From NCBI GenBank assembly GCA_029007845.1, contig JAQXIP010000016.1, forward strand, positions 1-32,106: DNA of 32,106 nt, in the 5' to 3' direction. The notes beneath the pieces were generated by a model that was not told the DNA's origin, made no database searches, and saw nothing but the letters and a program-made list of their open reading frames with translations. This document shows, in pieces, positions 7,743-16,436 of the stretch; within the stretch, counting starts at the first letter, position 1; each line of letters opens with the position of its first letter. The translations under genes were made by a program, and so were the position numbers. This DNA is from Clostridiales bacterium (GTDB lineage: Bacteria > Bacillota > Clostridia > Lachnospirales > Lachnospiraceae).

Positions 7743-10700
7743 CTAGGAAAGCTGGCTTTCGATATCTTCATAGAATTCAAAGTGCCGTTTGCCGTGTTCT
7801 TTTACATAGTACAGGGCTTTATCGGCATTATGCAGTGTCTGGTAGACAAGGTCGGCGCAAGGGATGCCATCTGCAAAAGCAATACCCATGGAGGTAGAAA
7901 CCTGATCTTCCGGAGAGACGTTAACCGGGGAATTGGTAATCTTTTCAATCTCCTTGCGGAATCCCTCGGTTTGTTCTAAGGTGTCATAGATTTCATGAAC
8001 CGTTTCTTCTACTCTTCTCCGGCTCGCATGGGTGAAAAACAGAATAAATTCATCGCCGCCGTAGCGGATGGCATAACCCTGATGCTGGCTTACTCTGGAT
8101 AACAGTTTTGAGAATGCCACCAGAACCTGATCGCCAACGGCATGTCCAAAGGTGTCATTGCAATATTTGAACTTATCTAAGTCGCAGTAAATGATCGTCA
8201 TGTGGGCATCGCCTTTTGTCTGCTTTGCAAGGTTGATTTCTTCTGTCAGCAGCTCCTTGAACCCCTGCCGGTTCAACAGTCCGGTTAACTGGTCGGAGAT
8301 CGCAGACTGTTTTAGCTTAATATTGAGCCGGTTAAGCTGGGCATTCTGGCGCTGGATCTTCCGGTGGGATTCCAGACGGTCAATGGAATCCGTTAACTGA
8401 CGGAATAACACTTCGAATATAGCGGCTTCACTCTGCTCGATTACAATTCCGTTAGAGGCAGCTCCCCAGTTATCATTCATTAAAATGTAGGCAAGGGCAA
8501 AAGCACCTAACTGCTCATTGACAAACAGAGGAACACCCATCATGGCACAAAGATGGCTTTGGTCAAACAGGGAAGTAATGGACTCATACTCAAAATAATT
8601 CCGGTTTAACTTTGAAGTGGTAAAGGAAGTCCGGTTATGGCAGAAATAGTCTACCAATATTTCTAATTTTGAAGGATCCAGTTCGGTTTCGGAATCGTTG
8701 TATAAAATCACCGGTGTCTTGTTTACCATGCGGACAAAGATCAGGTGGTCAAAGTTAAACTCGCTCTTTAAGGAAGAGGCAGAGTGGGAGATCAGCTCAC
8801 TGACGGAATTGAAGATGCTGTTCTGCAGTTTCTGCCAGGTGGTCAGATATGTAATCTTTCTCTGGTATGTTTGCATAACCCAGTTGTTGGCATTATCTTC
8901 AATCAGCTTCTGAATCTGATCCACAATACCTGGAATCGTAAAACCAAGATGGATTGGCTGGTTCTCATAAGGTTTATGATCCCGTATGGCAATCATTCGT
9001 TTCTGTTTATTGTGATACCCTTTTTCATCAAAATAGGCAATACATTTGTCGAGAACCTCACGAGCCTTCTCTTCTTCTCCGTTTTTCTGATATAAAAGAG
9101 CCATTTCTTCCGCATACATATTATAATAAAATACACTGCCGCCTTTTTCCGGCCCGCCAAAGAGGTAAGCCAGTTCGTATTCTTTTTCCGCTTTTGCAAC
9201 GTTACCTGTCTGGGCAGCAATCATACCGGAACAGAGATGATACAAAAACAGATCATCATCCCAGTAGGTAAAGTGTGCCATATCGGATTTTCCTTTAATG
9301 ATATGCTCTAAAAACTGATACGCAGTATGAAGGCACATCCGGCAGTTATACAGATTGCCCATCCGGATGGAGCATAAAGCCTGCAGTCCAAGCACTTTGG
9401 AAATGTGGGCAACACGGATGCTCTCCGAGTGGAAAATATTAATAATGGCAATGACCAGATCCAGACAGCGGAAAGCAAACTGGTAATCCTCCCCCATAAT
9501 TCCGTTAATCGACATATTATATAACGTCTCGCCAATGTATTCGATCTTATTCAGTTCGCAGAAAACGGTTAGTGCCTGATTGAAGTATTCATTGGCAGCA
9601 AGATATTTTTCAGTGGCACATGAGTTGTAACCAAGGTCATTGTACACATTTCCTTCTTCGAAACGGTTATTTGTCTTAATGACCAGAGGCTGTATTTTTT
9701 CAATGGCATAATAACGGGAAATGTCAAAGTAGCCATTGGTGGATGCAACCATTAAGTTTTTCCGGTATGCGGAGAGCAAAAGGAACGAATTCCCCAATTC
9801 TTCGGCAATCTCAATTCCTCTCTGGAATGTGCCGAGATTCTTCTCAATCTGCTCCAGACTGCTGTATATCTCCGGTTTGTTATCACAGGCATAGACAAGA
9901 ATATGCGCCAGATGGTTCCGGTAGTTGTATTGTTTTGCCTGTTCCAGTAATTCCGGATCAACCCCATAGTCCAGTTCGCATAACCAGATATCATTCCAAC
10001 CGGAGAAAATGGTCATATGTTTGAGAAGATTTGCCCGGAAAATGAGGAAAGCGTCGCCTGTCTTTTTGGCACAGCTAATACACTGGTCAGCCAGATCCTG
10101 GGCAATATTTGCCTGACCGTTATAGGTGTGTGCCAGTGCTGAGAGGAACAGGACAAAAAACTGCTTCTGGCTGGATTTGTGTCCTGCATTCATCGAGTCC
10201 AGCGTTCCGCACAAAATCAGAGAATTGGATATGTTTCCGGACAATATGGAAATCTTTGTATATAAAAGATAAAATTGGTATTTCTCTTCTTCCTCAACCG
10301 CTATCTCTCCGATAATGATTTTGTGATGAATGAGTGAGGCAAAATAGTTTGCCTGTTCCAAAGCTACTGTGTAATACATCTTGTGGAGAGTGACCAGATA
10401 CTGGGAGAACTGGTCAGAACGGGGGATAAAGACACGCCCCTGCTTATTGGAAGATAAACTGGTGCTGAAGCCCCAGTCCAGGATACAGTGGTCGGCCTGT
10501 GCTTTCTCAAGCATTTGTTCCCAGTCATCTTTCATATGGGAATCTGGGGTAATCAGGTCATTATAGGTGGCAAAAATGCCGATCTTCCCTGTGCGTTCTT
10601 TGAAAAGAGCGTTTAAAATATAGAGGGTGGAGCAGTCACACCGGTGTAATTTATTCAAAATGATAATGACAGGCTGATCCTTGGCAAAAAAGTGCATCAT

Positions 10701-11117
10701 ATTCACGATTGCCTGAATCATCTGCTCTTTTTCGAATGAGATTTCATTATAAATATACTCTTCAGACCGGGTAATCGGAAGACCTAAAAGACATGCCCTG
10801 ATTACTTCCCGGTGCAGGGAATACACATGGCAGGTATCCATAAACGTGTCAACGTCCAAATGCTCCTGCTTAGAGAACTGATCCGCAATCCAGTCAAGAA
10901 ACGGTTCATAAGCAGACCGCATGTGATCCACATTAAATTGATGATAAAAAAAGCGGTATTTTGGAAATTCGGCAGCAAGTTCCTGACATTCTGCTTCATT
11001 GATGGAAAAACTGTTATAGTGTTTCAGAAGAAGTGCAGGCATGCCGGAACGGTTGTCTATCCGTCTGGTCAGATCTTTTACAAAGTGAATAATATAATTC
11101 CTGGTTTCGCTGTTCAT
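7743..11117 (-). CDS. large diguanylate cyclase: degenerate ATPase-like, TPR-like, GAF-like and GGDEF domains
   Basis: A 1124-residue soluble protein. The C-terminal 170 residues form a GGDEF domain with intact RYGGDEF (GGDEF at about 1020-1024), so it should make c-di-GMP from GTP. No RxxD inhibitory site is seen five residues before it. The N-terminal part (1-260) resembles the STAND/AAA_16 ATPase fold of large signalling proteins (for example YEPFLDWI, then a strand at QPVIIILNKLH where Walker B would be), but no P-loop is present. Residues about 270-720 look like helical TPR-type repeats. A GAF-like sensor (about 770-930) and a short coiled coil precede GGDEF. It has no membrane segment. 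The ATG at 11117 has only a weak ribosome binding site. It is divergent from the SH3-like secreted gene. Confidence 0.85.
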   Translation of the reverse strand: MNSETRNYIIHFVKDLTRRIDNRSGMPALLLKHYNSFSINEAECQELAAEFPKYRFFYHQFNVDHMRSAYEPFLDWIADQFSKQEHLDVDTFMDTCHVYSLHREVIRACLLGLPITRSEEYIYNEISFEKEQMIQAIVNMMHFFAKDQPVIIILNKLHRCDCSTLYILNALFKERTGKIGIFATYNDLITPDSHMKDDWEQMLEKAQADHCILDWGFSTSLSSNKQGRVFIPRSDQFSQYLVTLHKMYYTVALEQANYFASLIHHKIIIGEIAVEEEEKYQFYLLYTKISILSGNISNSLILCGTLDSMNAGHKSSQKQFFVLFLSALAHTYNGQANIAQDLADQCISCAKKTGDAFLIFRANLLKHMTIFSGWNDIWLCELDYGVDPELLEQAKQYNYRNHLAHILVYACDNKPEIYSSLEQIEKNLGTFQRGIEIAEELGNSFLLLSAYRKNLMVASTNGYFDISRYYAIEKIQPLVIKTNNRFEEGNVYNDLGYNSCATEKYLAANEYFNQALTVFCELNKIEYIGETLYNMSINGIMGEDYQFAFRCLDLVIAIINIFHSESIRVAHISKVLGLQALCSIRMGNLYNCRMCLHTAYQFLEHIIKGKSDMAHFTYWDDDLFLYHLCSGMIAAQTGNVAKAEKEYELAYLFGGPEKGGSVFYYNMYAEEMALLYQKNGEEEKAREVLDKCIAYFDEKGYHNKQKRMIAIRDHKPYENQPIHLGFTIPGIVDQIQKLIEDNANNWVMQTYQRKITYLTTWQKLQNSIFNSVSELISHSASSLKSEFNFDHLIFVRMVNKTPVILYNDSETELDPSKLEILVDYFCHNRTSFTTSKLNRNYFEYESITSLFDQSHLCAMMGVPLFVNEQLGAFALAYILMNDNWGAASNGIVIEQSEAAIFEVLFRQLTDSIDRLESHRKIQRQNAQLNRLNIKLKQSAISDQLTGLLNRQGFKELLTEEINLAKQTKGDAHMTIIYCDLDKFKYCNDTFGHAVGDQVLVAFSKLLSRVSQHQGYAIRYGGDEFILFFTHASRRRVEETVHEIYDTLEQTEGFRKEIEKITNSPVNVSPEDQVSTSMGIAFADGIPCADLVYQTLHNADKALYYVKEHGKRHFEFYEDIESQLS

Positions 11118-11361
11118 AAAGTGCCCCTATCCCATTGTTTCCAATTCGTACAATCAATTTCCGTAATCATTAGCGCCAAAATATTGGATTTATTATACCA
11201 TTGTTTTTTGAAAAAGAAAAGGGGTTGACAGGTGTTGCTTCTGGTGATGCAAAGTGATAGAATGTTCTATGGGAAAATAGATGTGGGAAGCAGGAAAGTC
11301 CATTATTCAGGCTTACTCATCTGATTTTCGAAAAACCATATGATTAAATGAGGAGAAAATA

Positions 11362-12195
11362 ATGAAACGTTTCAAAAAAAAGATTACTACATTATTAACT
11401 TTAGCGGCAGTAACTGCTGTTTCCATTGGTTCTGGTGCTTTTGTGAACCCACAGCAGGCGGAAGCCAAGATAAGCAATGTGATTAGTCTTGATGAATCAA
11501 AGAAGAGAGGAAGCAGTAAGATCGATCTGACGGGAGATGGAGTAAAAGAGACACTTAAGGTGTCGATGAAGTATAGTGGGAGAACAGGTACCGTTAAATT
11601 CAGTGTAGATGGAAAAACGGCTCTTACATTGAAACAGGAATTGAACAGAGCCGAGATACATTATCTGGATTTCTCATCGGATCAGCAATTTATATGGGTT
11701 GAATTTTTAGATAATGATTACCGTACACTTGACCGGATCTATCAATATGATCCTGTGTTTGGTAAATTTAAGTGTGTTCTGACCCCTTATTCAGAAACCG
11801 TGCCGAATGGGGCAAATGATATTATGGTAACGGAAATAAAGGAAAAAGACTCGAACTTAATCGTTTCCTACAGCGGACAGATGATGGCTACAGGACGCAT
11901 TAAATGGAACTATACTTATGAGTATTCAGGTGATAAGTTTACACTCAAATCAACTACTGCAAAGGCTGCCGGTGTCGATAAGAGTGTATTTACAGCTAAG
12001 AAAAAAATCAATCTTTATTCCGACACAAACAAGAACAATGTTGCATTTTCTGTTAAAAAAGGCACAAAGCTTAAACTGAATAAAATCAAGTTATCGAAAG
12101 GTTCTTTCTATCTTCAGTTCAGCAAGGATGGTCAATCCGGATGGGTTAAGGCGGACGAATATGGTGTATTTAATGGTGTAGAAATTGCAGGATAG
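11362..12195 (+). CDS. secreted protein with C-terminal SH3-like domain
   Basis: A 277-residue exported protein. The signal peptide has a basic start (MKRFKKK), a hydrophobic core (LLTLAAVTAVSIGSGAF) and a probable cleavage after AEA near residue 36. The middle (50-200) is beta-rich and begins with an IDLTGDGVKETLKV strand, a phrase seen in extracellular calcium-binding or VCBS-like repeats. The last 70 residues resemble a bacterial SH3 domain (KKINLYSDTNKNN ... LKLNKIKL ... SGWVKADEYG). Such domains often bind cell wall. The start has GAGGAG 8-9 nt upstream. A decayed copy of its last codons lies at 13458-13511. Precise function unknown. Confidence 0.7.
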   Translation: MKRFKKKITTLLTLAAVTAVSIGSGAFVNPQQAEAKISNVISLDESKKRGSSKIDLTGDGVKETLKVSMKYSGRTGTVKFSVDGKTALTLKQELNRAEIHYLDFSSDQQFIWVEFLDNDYRTLDRIYQYDPVFGKFKCVLTPYSETVPNGANDIMVTEIKEKDSNLIVSYSGQMMATGRIKWNYTYEYSGDKFTLKSTTAKAAGVDKSVFTAKKKINLYSDTNKNNVAFSVKKGTKLKLNKIKLSKGSFYLQFSKDGQSGWVKADEYGVFNGVEIAG

Positions 12196-12219
12196 TAACG
12201 GAGCAATACGTGGCATCAG

Positions 12220-12260
12220 TTGGGGGGGGCAAAATACCTTTTATCCCCAACATCATTTTT
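12220..12260 (+). terminator. possible terminator after the SH3-like gene
   Basis: TTGGGG (12220-12225, inside a run of eight G) can pair with CCCCAA (12245-12250), followed by CATCATTTTT. The loop is long and the T-run is offset by 5 nt, so it is only a plausible intrinsic terminator. Confidence 0.4.
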
Positions 12261-12294
12261 ACAGAAAAAGAATAGGATATCTGGTGCACCGGGG

Positions 12295-12332
12295 TATGTT
12301 CGAACGGATGCATTAGCAAATCAGAGGCGGAT
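12295..12332 (+). repeat. 38-bp direct repeat, copy 1
   Basis: This 38-bp stretch matches 13524-13561 at 34 of 38 positions (both begin TATGTTCGAACGGATG). The copies lie 1.2 kb apart on either side of the CPBP protease gene, each just upstream of the next gene's start and downstream of an SH3-gene 3' end. Confidence 0.75.
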
Positions 12333-12410
12333 TCTCTATATACAAATAGGTATGTTAGGGAACCTGCCTCTTTGTTGGAAGATTGGGAAATAGAAAGGAG
12401 AACAATACAT

Positions 12411-13280
12411 ATGAATGAGCAAAAACATTCGGTAAAACAGATTCTGTTTACAATATGGCGGGCGGTCTATCCGCTGCTGATTTATCTGGGATGGTCTTAT
12501 GTTGCGAGCTTTGTATTATGCTTTATTGGAATTTTTATAATGATGTATCAGTCCCAAGGTGCGATGAATCCACAGCAGATGACAACGGAGCTAACCGATT
12601 TTATATACCGGAATGTTCTGCCGGCAACTATTGCAACCCAGCTATTAACCATGCCATTTGTGATCTGGTTCTACCGCCGTGATCAGAGAAAAAATACAGC
12701 TGTCACAAAAAAAGCAGACCTTCATCCATTGGATATCATTGTACTGATTATCTTAAGTGTCAGCTGCTGCATTAGTCTGAATGGATTAATCAATTATTCC
12801 CACTTGGCAGATCTCTTCCCAGGATTTAGTCAGGTTGCCGCTTCCCTCTATACAAGCAGCCGTTTTCTTCAGATTATTTCCATGGTGATACTTGCACCGG
12901 TCGTGGAGGAGATGCTCTGCAGAATTCTCAGCTATAACCGGCTTAAGGAGACATTTAAACCAATCACAGCCATGATTCTTTCCTCCCTGTTTTTCGGACT
13001 GCTTCATATGAATGTCGTTCAGGGCGTATATGCGTTCGGAATCGGTATGTGTTTTGTTTTGATCTACGAAAAAACACGGCGTATCTTTATGCCTATGCTC
13101 GCCCATGGAATTGCAAATGCCGTATCCCTTCTGATCTCAAACAATTCATCAGAGCGGCTGTTTAAGCTGTCTCTCACTGCTGAGATGGCTATGGTAGCGG
13201 CATGCACCGTGCTGTTAATCGGCTGTGTCATTTATTTTGTCCGGATTCACCGGGAACCGGATAACAGCCCTGTCCAGTAA
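12411..13280 (+). CDS. CPBP family intramembrane metalloprotease
   Basis: A 289-residue membrane protein of the CPBP (Abi, CAAX protease and bacteriocin-processing) family. Hydrophobic helices span the whole length. The family motifs are present in order: EExxxR (VVEEMLCR near residue 166), FxxxH (FFGLLH near 200) and a later H...N (AHGIAN near 236), which together bind zinc. Known members cleave prenylated or peptide substrates within the membrane, or confer self-immunity to bacteriocins. The ATG at 12411 has AAAGGAG about 10 nt before it. The surrounding duplication and secreted genes suggest a bacteriocin or surface role, but no bacteriocin gene is visible. Confidence 0.85.
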   Translation: MNEQKHSVKQILFTIWRAVYPLLIYLGWSYVASFVLCFIGIFIMMYQSQGAMNPQQMTTELTDFIYRNVLPATIATQLLTMPFVIWFYRRDQRKNTAVTKKADLHPLDIIVLIILSVSCCISLNGLINYSHLADLFPGFSQVAASLYTSSRFLQIISMVILAPVVEEMLCRILSYNRLKETFKPITAMILSSLFFGLLHMNVVQGVYAFGIGMCFVLIYEKTRRIFMPMLAHGIANAVSLLISNNSSERLFKLSLTAEMAMVAACTVLLIGCVIYFVRIHREPDNSPVQ

Positions 13281-13457
13281 TTCAATTGATTGCCATAAGG
13301 TGCCAGACGTCATTTTGTGGGAATTACACCCTCTGAACCGTTTCGATTTTTCAGTGAAACATATAGGAAAAATAGGTCTTTTTGAACATCTGATAGCAAT
13401 TTCTGGAAATGGGAATCGCTGCGCCCTAAGCAGTGCGGATTGGGGATTTTTCTTTTT

Positions 13458-13511
13458 TTTAGTAAGGGTGGACAATCAGAGTGGATTAAGGCGGATGAAT
13501 ATGGTATAGTT
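13458..13511 (+). pseudogene. decayed duplicate of the SH3-like gene 3' end
   Basis: The frame reads FSKGGQSEWIKADEYGIV, matching FSKDGQSGWVKADEYGVF at the end of the secreted SH3-like protein (nt 12118 on). Only these 18 codons are recognisable; the upstream stretch from 13281 shows no related frame. It continues into the second 38-bp repeat, so an ancestral tandem duplication followed by decay is likely. Confidence 0.7.
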
Positions 13512-13523
13512 AGGATTGTCGGT

Positions 13524-13561
13524 TATGTTCGAACGGATGTCTTAGCGAATCAGAGGTGGAT
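13524..13561 (+). repeat. 38-bp direct repeat, copy 2
   Basis: Second copy of the repeat at 12295-12332, four mismatches. Its end overlaps the AGAGGTGG ribosome binding site of the HAD gene. Read in one frame, both copies encode YVRTD(A/V)LANQR, so they may be debris of a coding sequence. Confidence 0.75.
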
Positions 13562-13567
13562 GATAAA

Positions 13568-14224
13568 ATGTCAGTGAGGGAATTTAAAGCGGTTGTTTTT
13601 GACATGGATGGAGTGATTTTTGACTCAGAAAGAGCAGTAATGGACTGCTGGCTGCAGCTTGCAGATCAATATGGAATCAAAAACATTGAAGAACCATATC
13701 GTGCCTGTATCGGAACTACGATCACGAAAACAAAGGAAATCATGCTTGATACATATGGGCAGGACTTTCCTTATGACCGTTATGCAAAAGAGACGTCTCT
13801 TATGTATCATGAGAGATTTGATGGTGGAAGACTTCCTATGAAACCTGGAGTGATGGAGCTTCTGCTCGATCTGAAGGAACGGAAAAAGAAAATAGCCCTT
13901 GCTTCCTCTACAAGGAGGCAGACGGTAATCAAACAGCTGAAAGATGCAAGAATACTGGACTATTTTGATGCGGTTGTCTGCGGGGATATGGTTGGGAGAA
14001 GTAAGCCTGCGCCGGATATTTTTTTAAAAGCATGCGAAGAACTTCAGGTAGTCCCGGAGGAAGCATATGCAATTGAAGATTCCTATAATGGAATAAGAGC
14101 GGCTCACGCAGGGAAACTTCGTCCGATTATGGTACCGGATCTGTTGCCTGAAAACGAGGAAATGAAAAAAATCTCAGAAGTGATTCTCGGGTCACTTCTT
14201 GAGGTTATGGATTATCTGCGGTAA
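13568..14224 (+). CDS. HAD-superfamily hydrolase, beta-phosphoglucomutase-like
   Basis: A 218-residue HAD phosphatase with a helical cap. Motif I is FDMDGVIFDSE (nucleophile D12, acid/base D14), motif II is ALASSTRR near 115, motif III lysine is in GRSKPAPDIF near 150, and motif IV is AIEDSYNGI near 173. Length and motifs fit the beta-phosphoglucomutase/phosphatase branch, which acts on small sugar phosphates. The substrate cannot be set from sequence. The ATG at 13568 follows AGAGGTGG by 8 nt; a GTG at 13556 lies inside that site and is unlikely. It is followed by 118 bp with no callable gene before the EAL protein. Confidence 0.85.
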   Translation: MSVREFKAVVFDMDGVIFDSERAVMDCWLQLADQYGIKNIEEPYRACIGTTITKTKEIMLDTYGQDFPYDRYAKETSLMYHERFDGGRLPMKPGVMELLLDLKERKKKIALASSTRRQTVIKQLKDARILDYFDAVVCGDMVGRSKPAPDIFLKACEELQVVPEEAYAIEDSYNGIRAAHAGKLRPIMVPDLLPENEEMKKISEVILGSLLEVMDYLR

Positions 14225-14342
14225 ACAATGCATATCTGCCACGAACAATATTCTGGAAAAGGCAGCAGATGATCCTGAAAAGATGCCTGGAGAGCTTGAA
14301 CGCAGACCGTTTGTATAATGAAATTAAAGGAGAAGGGGCATT

Positions 14343-16313
14343 ATGAGTAAATCGAAAGAGAAGCGGATTAAGAAGCTGCGAGATGGAAAAGTATGGCGCC
14401 ATCTGGTGGGGATGATTCTTGTGCTTGTGCTCTATGTGGCCATTACGGCGCTGGGACTGGAACTGTCAGTTGGAAGCGTGTATGCTTCGAAGGCAACCCA
14501 GTGCTATTGTACGGCACTGGATGTGAAACGGGCCTACGAGGCAAGAGCCGCATTGGGAGATATGCAGGAAGCTATGGAAGGTGCGCTGAATAATTATCTT
14601 GGGGTTAAAAATATCTGCATCGAAGATGCTGATGGAGCCATTCTTTCCCAATATGGTGATTCTGAAATAGACATGGAACATGTAATTGATATCCAGAGTT
14701 ATCTTCCGGAAGATGATTATGAAGACATTGGGGAAATTGTTGTAGAAGAACTGGATTATAACGAACTTTTAAGGCATTTTTTAGCGCTGGATTATCATAC
14801 AAGGGAAGTGGATAACCAGTTATTTTCGGTGGACAGTATTGATTTCTGGTACAAATTACCGTTATCCGGTCAGGATGGGTCGATCTACATACAGACTACG
14901 ATGCGAATCTATCTGTCTGATGTAATTGTGCTGTTTTCCGGATTCGGAATCAACACGTTACTCGCTGTGTTAATTATCATCTGGAATATTCTATCAATCA
15001 TCCGGCTGTTCCGGGAGCAGAGGAAACTGACAAAGCTGTTTTACACAGACGCAGTTACCGGTGGTTATAACATGCACTATTTCTACGACCGTTCCAGAAC
15101 GGTATTGAAAAGGAAAGGCAAAAGGAGAAACTATGGGATTGTAGATCTGAAAATGGTAAAGTACCGTAATTTCTGTACCTGTTATGGCGTAGAAGAAGGA
15201 ATGGAGCTTATTGAAAAGATCTATGAACGGTTACGCGGTATGATTGGGAAACAGGAAGTACTGGCTCATGCAGAAAAATCGGATTTTGCGTTACTGCTTC
15301 AATACGAATCAGAGGAGGGTCTGATTAACCGTCTGGAAAATATGGCAGAGCTTTTAAAAGATCTTTATCCGGGGCAGAAGCTGTCCTTTAACATGGGAAT
15401 CTATCCGGTTCCAAAAGGTGACCGGGACATTGAGTGCATGTATAATTATGCAGGTCTTCCACTGTCTTCCATGTCGGCGGACAGTGAACAGAGAATATGC
15501 TGGTATGATGAAGCTATGAAACAGAACCAGAAGTGGGAGCGCATGGTGGAAAATGACATGCAGCGTGCCATTGAACAGAAGGAGTTTCAGGTGTATCTCC
15601 AGCCCAAATACAGCACGAAGGGAGAAAAGATTGCGGGTGCGGAAGCACTGGTCAGATGGCAGCATCCGACAGAAGGTCTGCTTTCCCCTTATAAATTCAT
15701 ACCAATCTTTGAGAAAAACGGGTTTATCCTGAAACTGGATGACTATATGATTACGGAGATTGCAAGACAGCAGGCAGAATGGATCGCCCAGGGAAAACAG
15801 GTCGTTCCGATCTCTGTCAATGTATCCCGGGCACATTTTACCAGAAGTGACCTGGCTGAGCACATATGCGGATTGATTGATGCATTCCACGTTCCGCATG
15901 AAGTGATTGAACTGGAACTGACGGAGAGTGCATTTTTTGATGACAGGCAGGTGCTGATTGATACGGTAAGAAAATTACAGAACTATGGATTTGATGTATC
16001 GATGGATGATTTTGGTGCCGGATATTCGTCCTTGAATTCTTTGAAAGAGCTGCCGCTGGATGTGCTGAAGCTGGATGCCGAATTCTTCCGGGGGGATGAT
16101 TCGGAAGGAAGAGGTGATGTGATTGTTGGAGAAGCCATCACCCTTGCAAAGAAGCTTCATATGCGAATCGTGGCAGAGGGAATCGAGACAAGGGAACAGG
16201 TGGATTCTCTGGCAGATAAAGACTGTGATCTGATACAGGGCTATTACTTTGCTAAGCCGATGCCAATCAATGAATTTGAGGCAAAGGCTTTTTCGGACAG
16301 TTCGGTGGAATAA
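14343..16313 (+). CDS. membrane c-di-GMP phosphodiesterase (degenerate GGDEF plus EAL)
   Basis: A 656-residue protein. An N-terminal helix (about 20-42) and a second (about 200-222) enclose an extracellular sensor region of 150 residues. A degenerate GGDEF domain follows, with KSDFALL where GGDEF should be, so cyclase activity is unlikely. The EAL domain (about 405-645) keeps the catalytic set: EALVRW (E434), ELTES, DDFGAGYSS, KLD, EGIET and QGYYFAKP. It should therefore hydrolyse c-di-GMP, possibly tuned by the external signal and by GTP binding to the dead GGDEF. The start has AAAGGAG about 9 nt upstream. With the GGDEF protein at 7743-11117 the window carries both sides of c-di-GMP turnover. 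Confidence 0.9.
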   Translation: MSKSKEKRIKKLRDGKVWRHLVGMILVLVLYVAITALGLELSVGSVYASKATQCYCTALDVKRAYEARAALGDMQEAMEGALNNYLGVKNICIEDADGAILSQYGDSEIDMEHVIDIQSYLPEDDYEDIGEIVVEELDYNELLRHFLALDYHTREVDNQLFSVDSIDFWYKLPLSGQDGSIYIQTTMRIYLSDVIVLFSGFGINTLLAVLIIIWNILSIIRLFREQRKLTKLFYTDAVTGGYNMHYFYDRSRTVLKRKGKRRNYGIVDLKMVKYRNFCTCYGVEEGMELIEKIYERLRGMIGKQEVLAHAEKSDFALLLQYESEEGLINRLENMAELLKDLYPGQKLSFNMGIYPVPKGDRDIECMYNYAGLPLSSMSADSEQRICWYDEAMKQNQKWERMVENDMQRAIEQKEFQVYLQPKYSTKGEKIAGAEALVRWQHPTEGLLSPYKFIPIFEKNGFILKLDDYMITEIARQQAEWIAQGKQVVPISVNVSRAHFTRSDLAEHICGLIDAFHVPHEVIELELTESAFFDDRQVLIDTVRKLQNYGFDVSMDDFGAGYSSLNSLKELPLDVLKLDAEFFRGDDSEGRGDVIVGEAITLAKKLHMRIVAEGIETREQVDSLADKDCDLIQGYYFAKPMPINEFEAKAFSDSSVE

Positions 16314-16349
16314 GAAAGCGACTTTACTTCGATTTTACAAGAGAATGAT

Positions 16350-16377
16350 ATTGGATTACATATTCATCTCCTATAAT
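16350..16377 (+). promoter_or_regulatory. putative promoter for ppk1
   Basis: A perfect TATAAT (16372-16377) is preceded at 16 nt by ATTGGA (16350-16355), a poor -35. It lies 59 bp before the ppk1 start. Only the -10 box is convincing. Confidence 0.45.
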
Positions 16378-16436
16378 AAACACAGATCGTGCGTCATGAA
16401 TGATTTTCATACAAAGAAAGAACAGGAGATAAGAAT

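Noticed and set aside
11224-11270. TTGACA in front of the SH3-like gene as a sigma-A promoter
   Set aside because: No acceptable -10 lies at 16-18 nt; the nearest TAGAAT is 27 nt away.
14225-14342. Possible gene fragment reading NILEKAADDPEKMPGELERR before the EAL gene
   Set aside because: Only about 22 codons, no start, and no family I can name; it may be chance.
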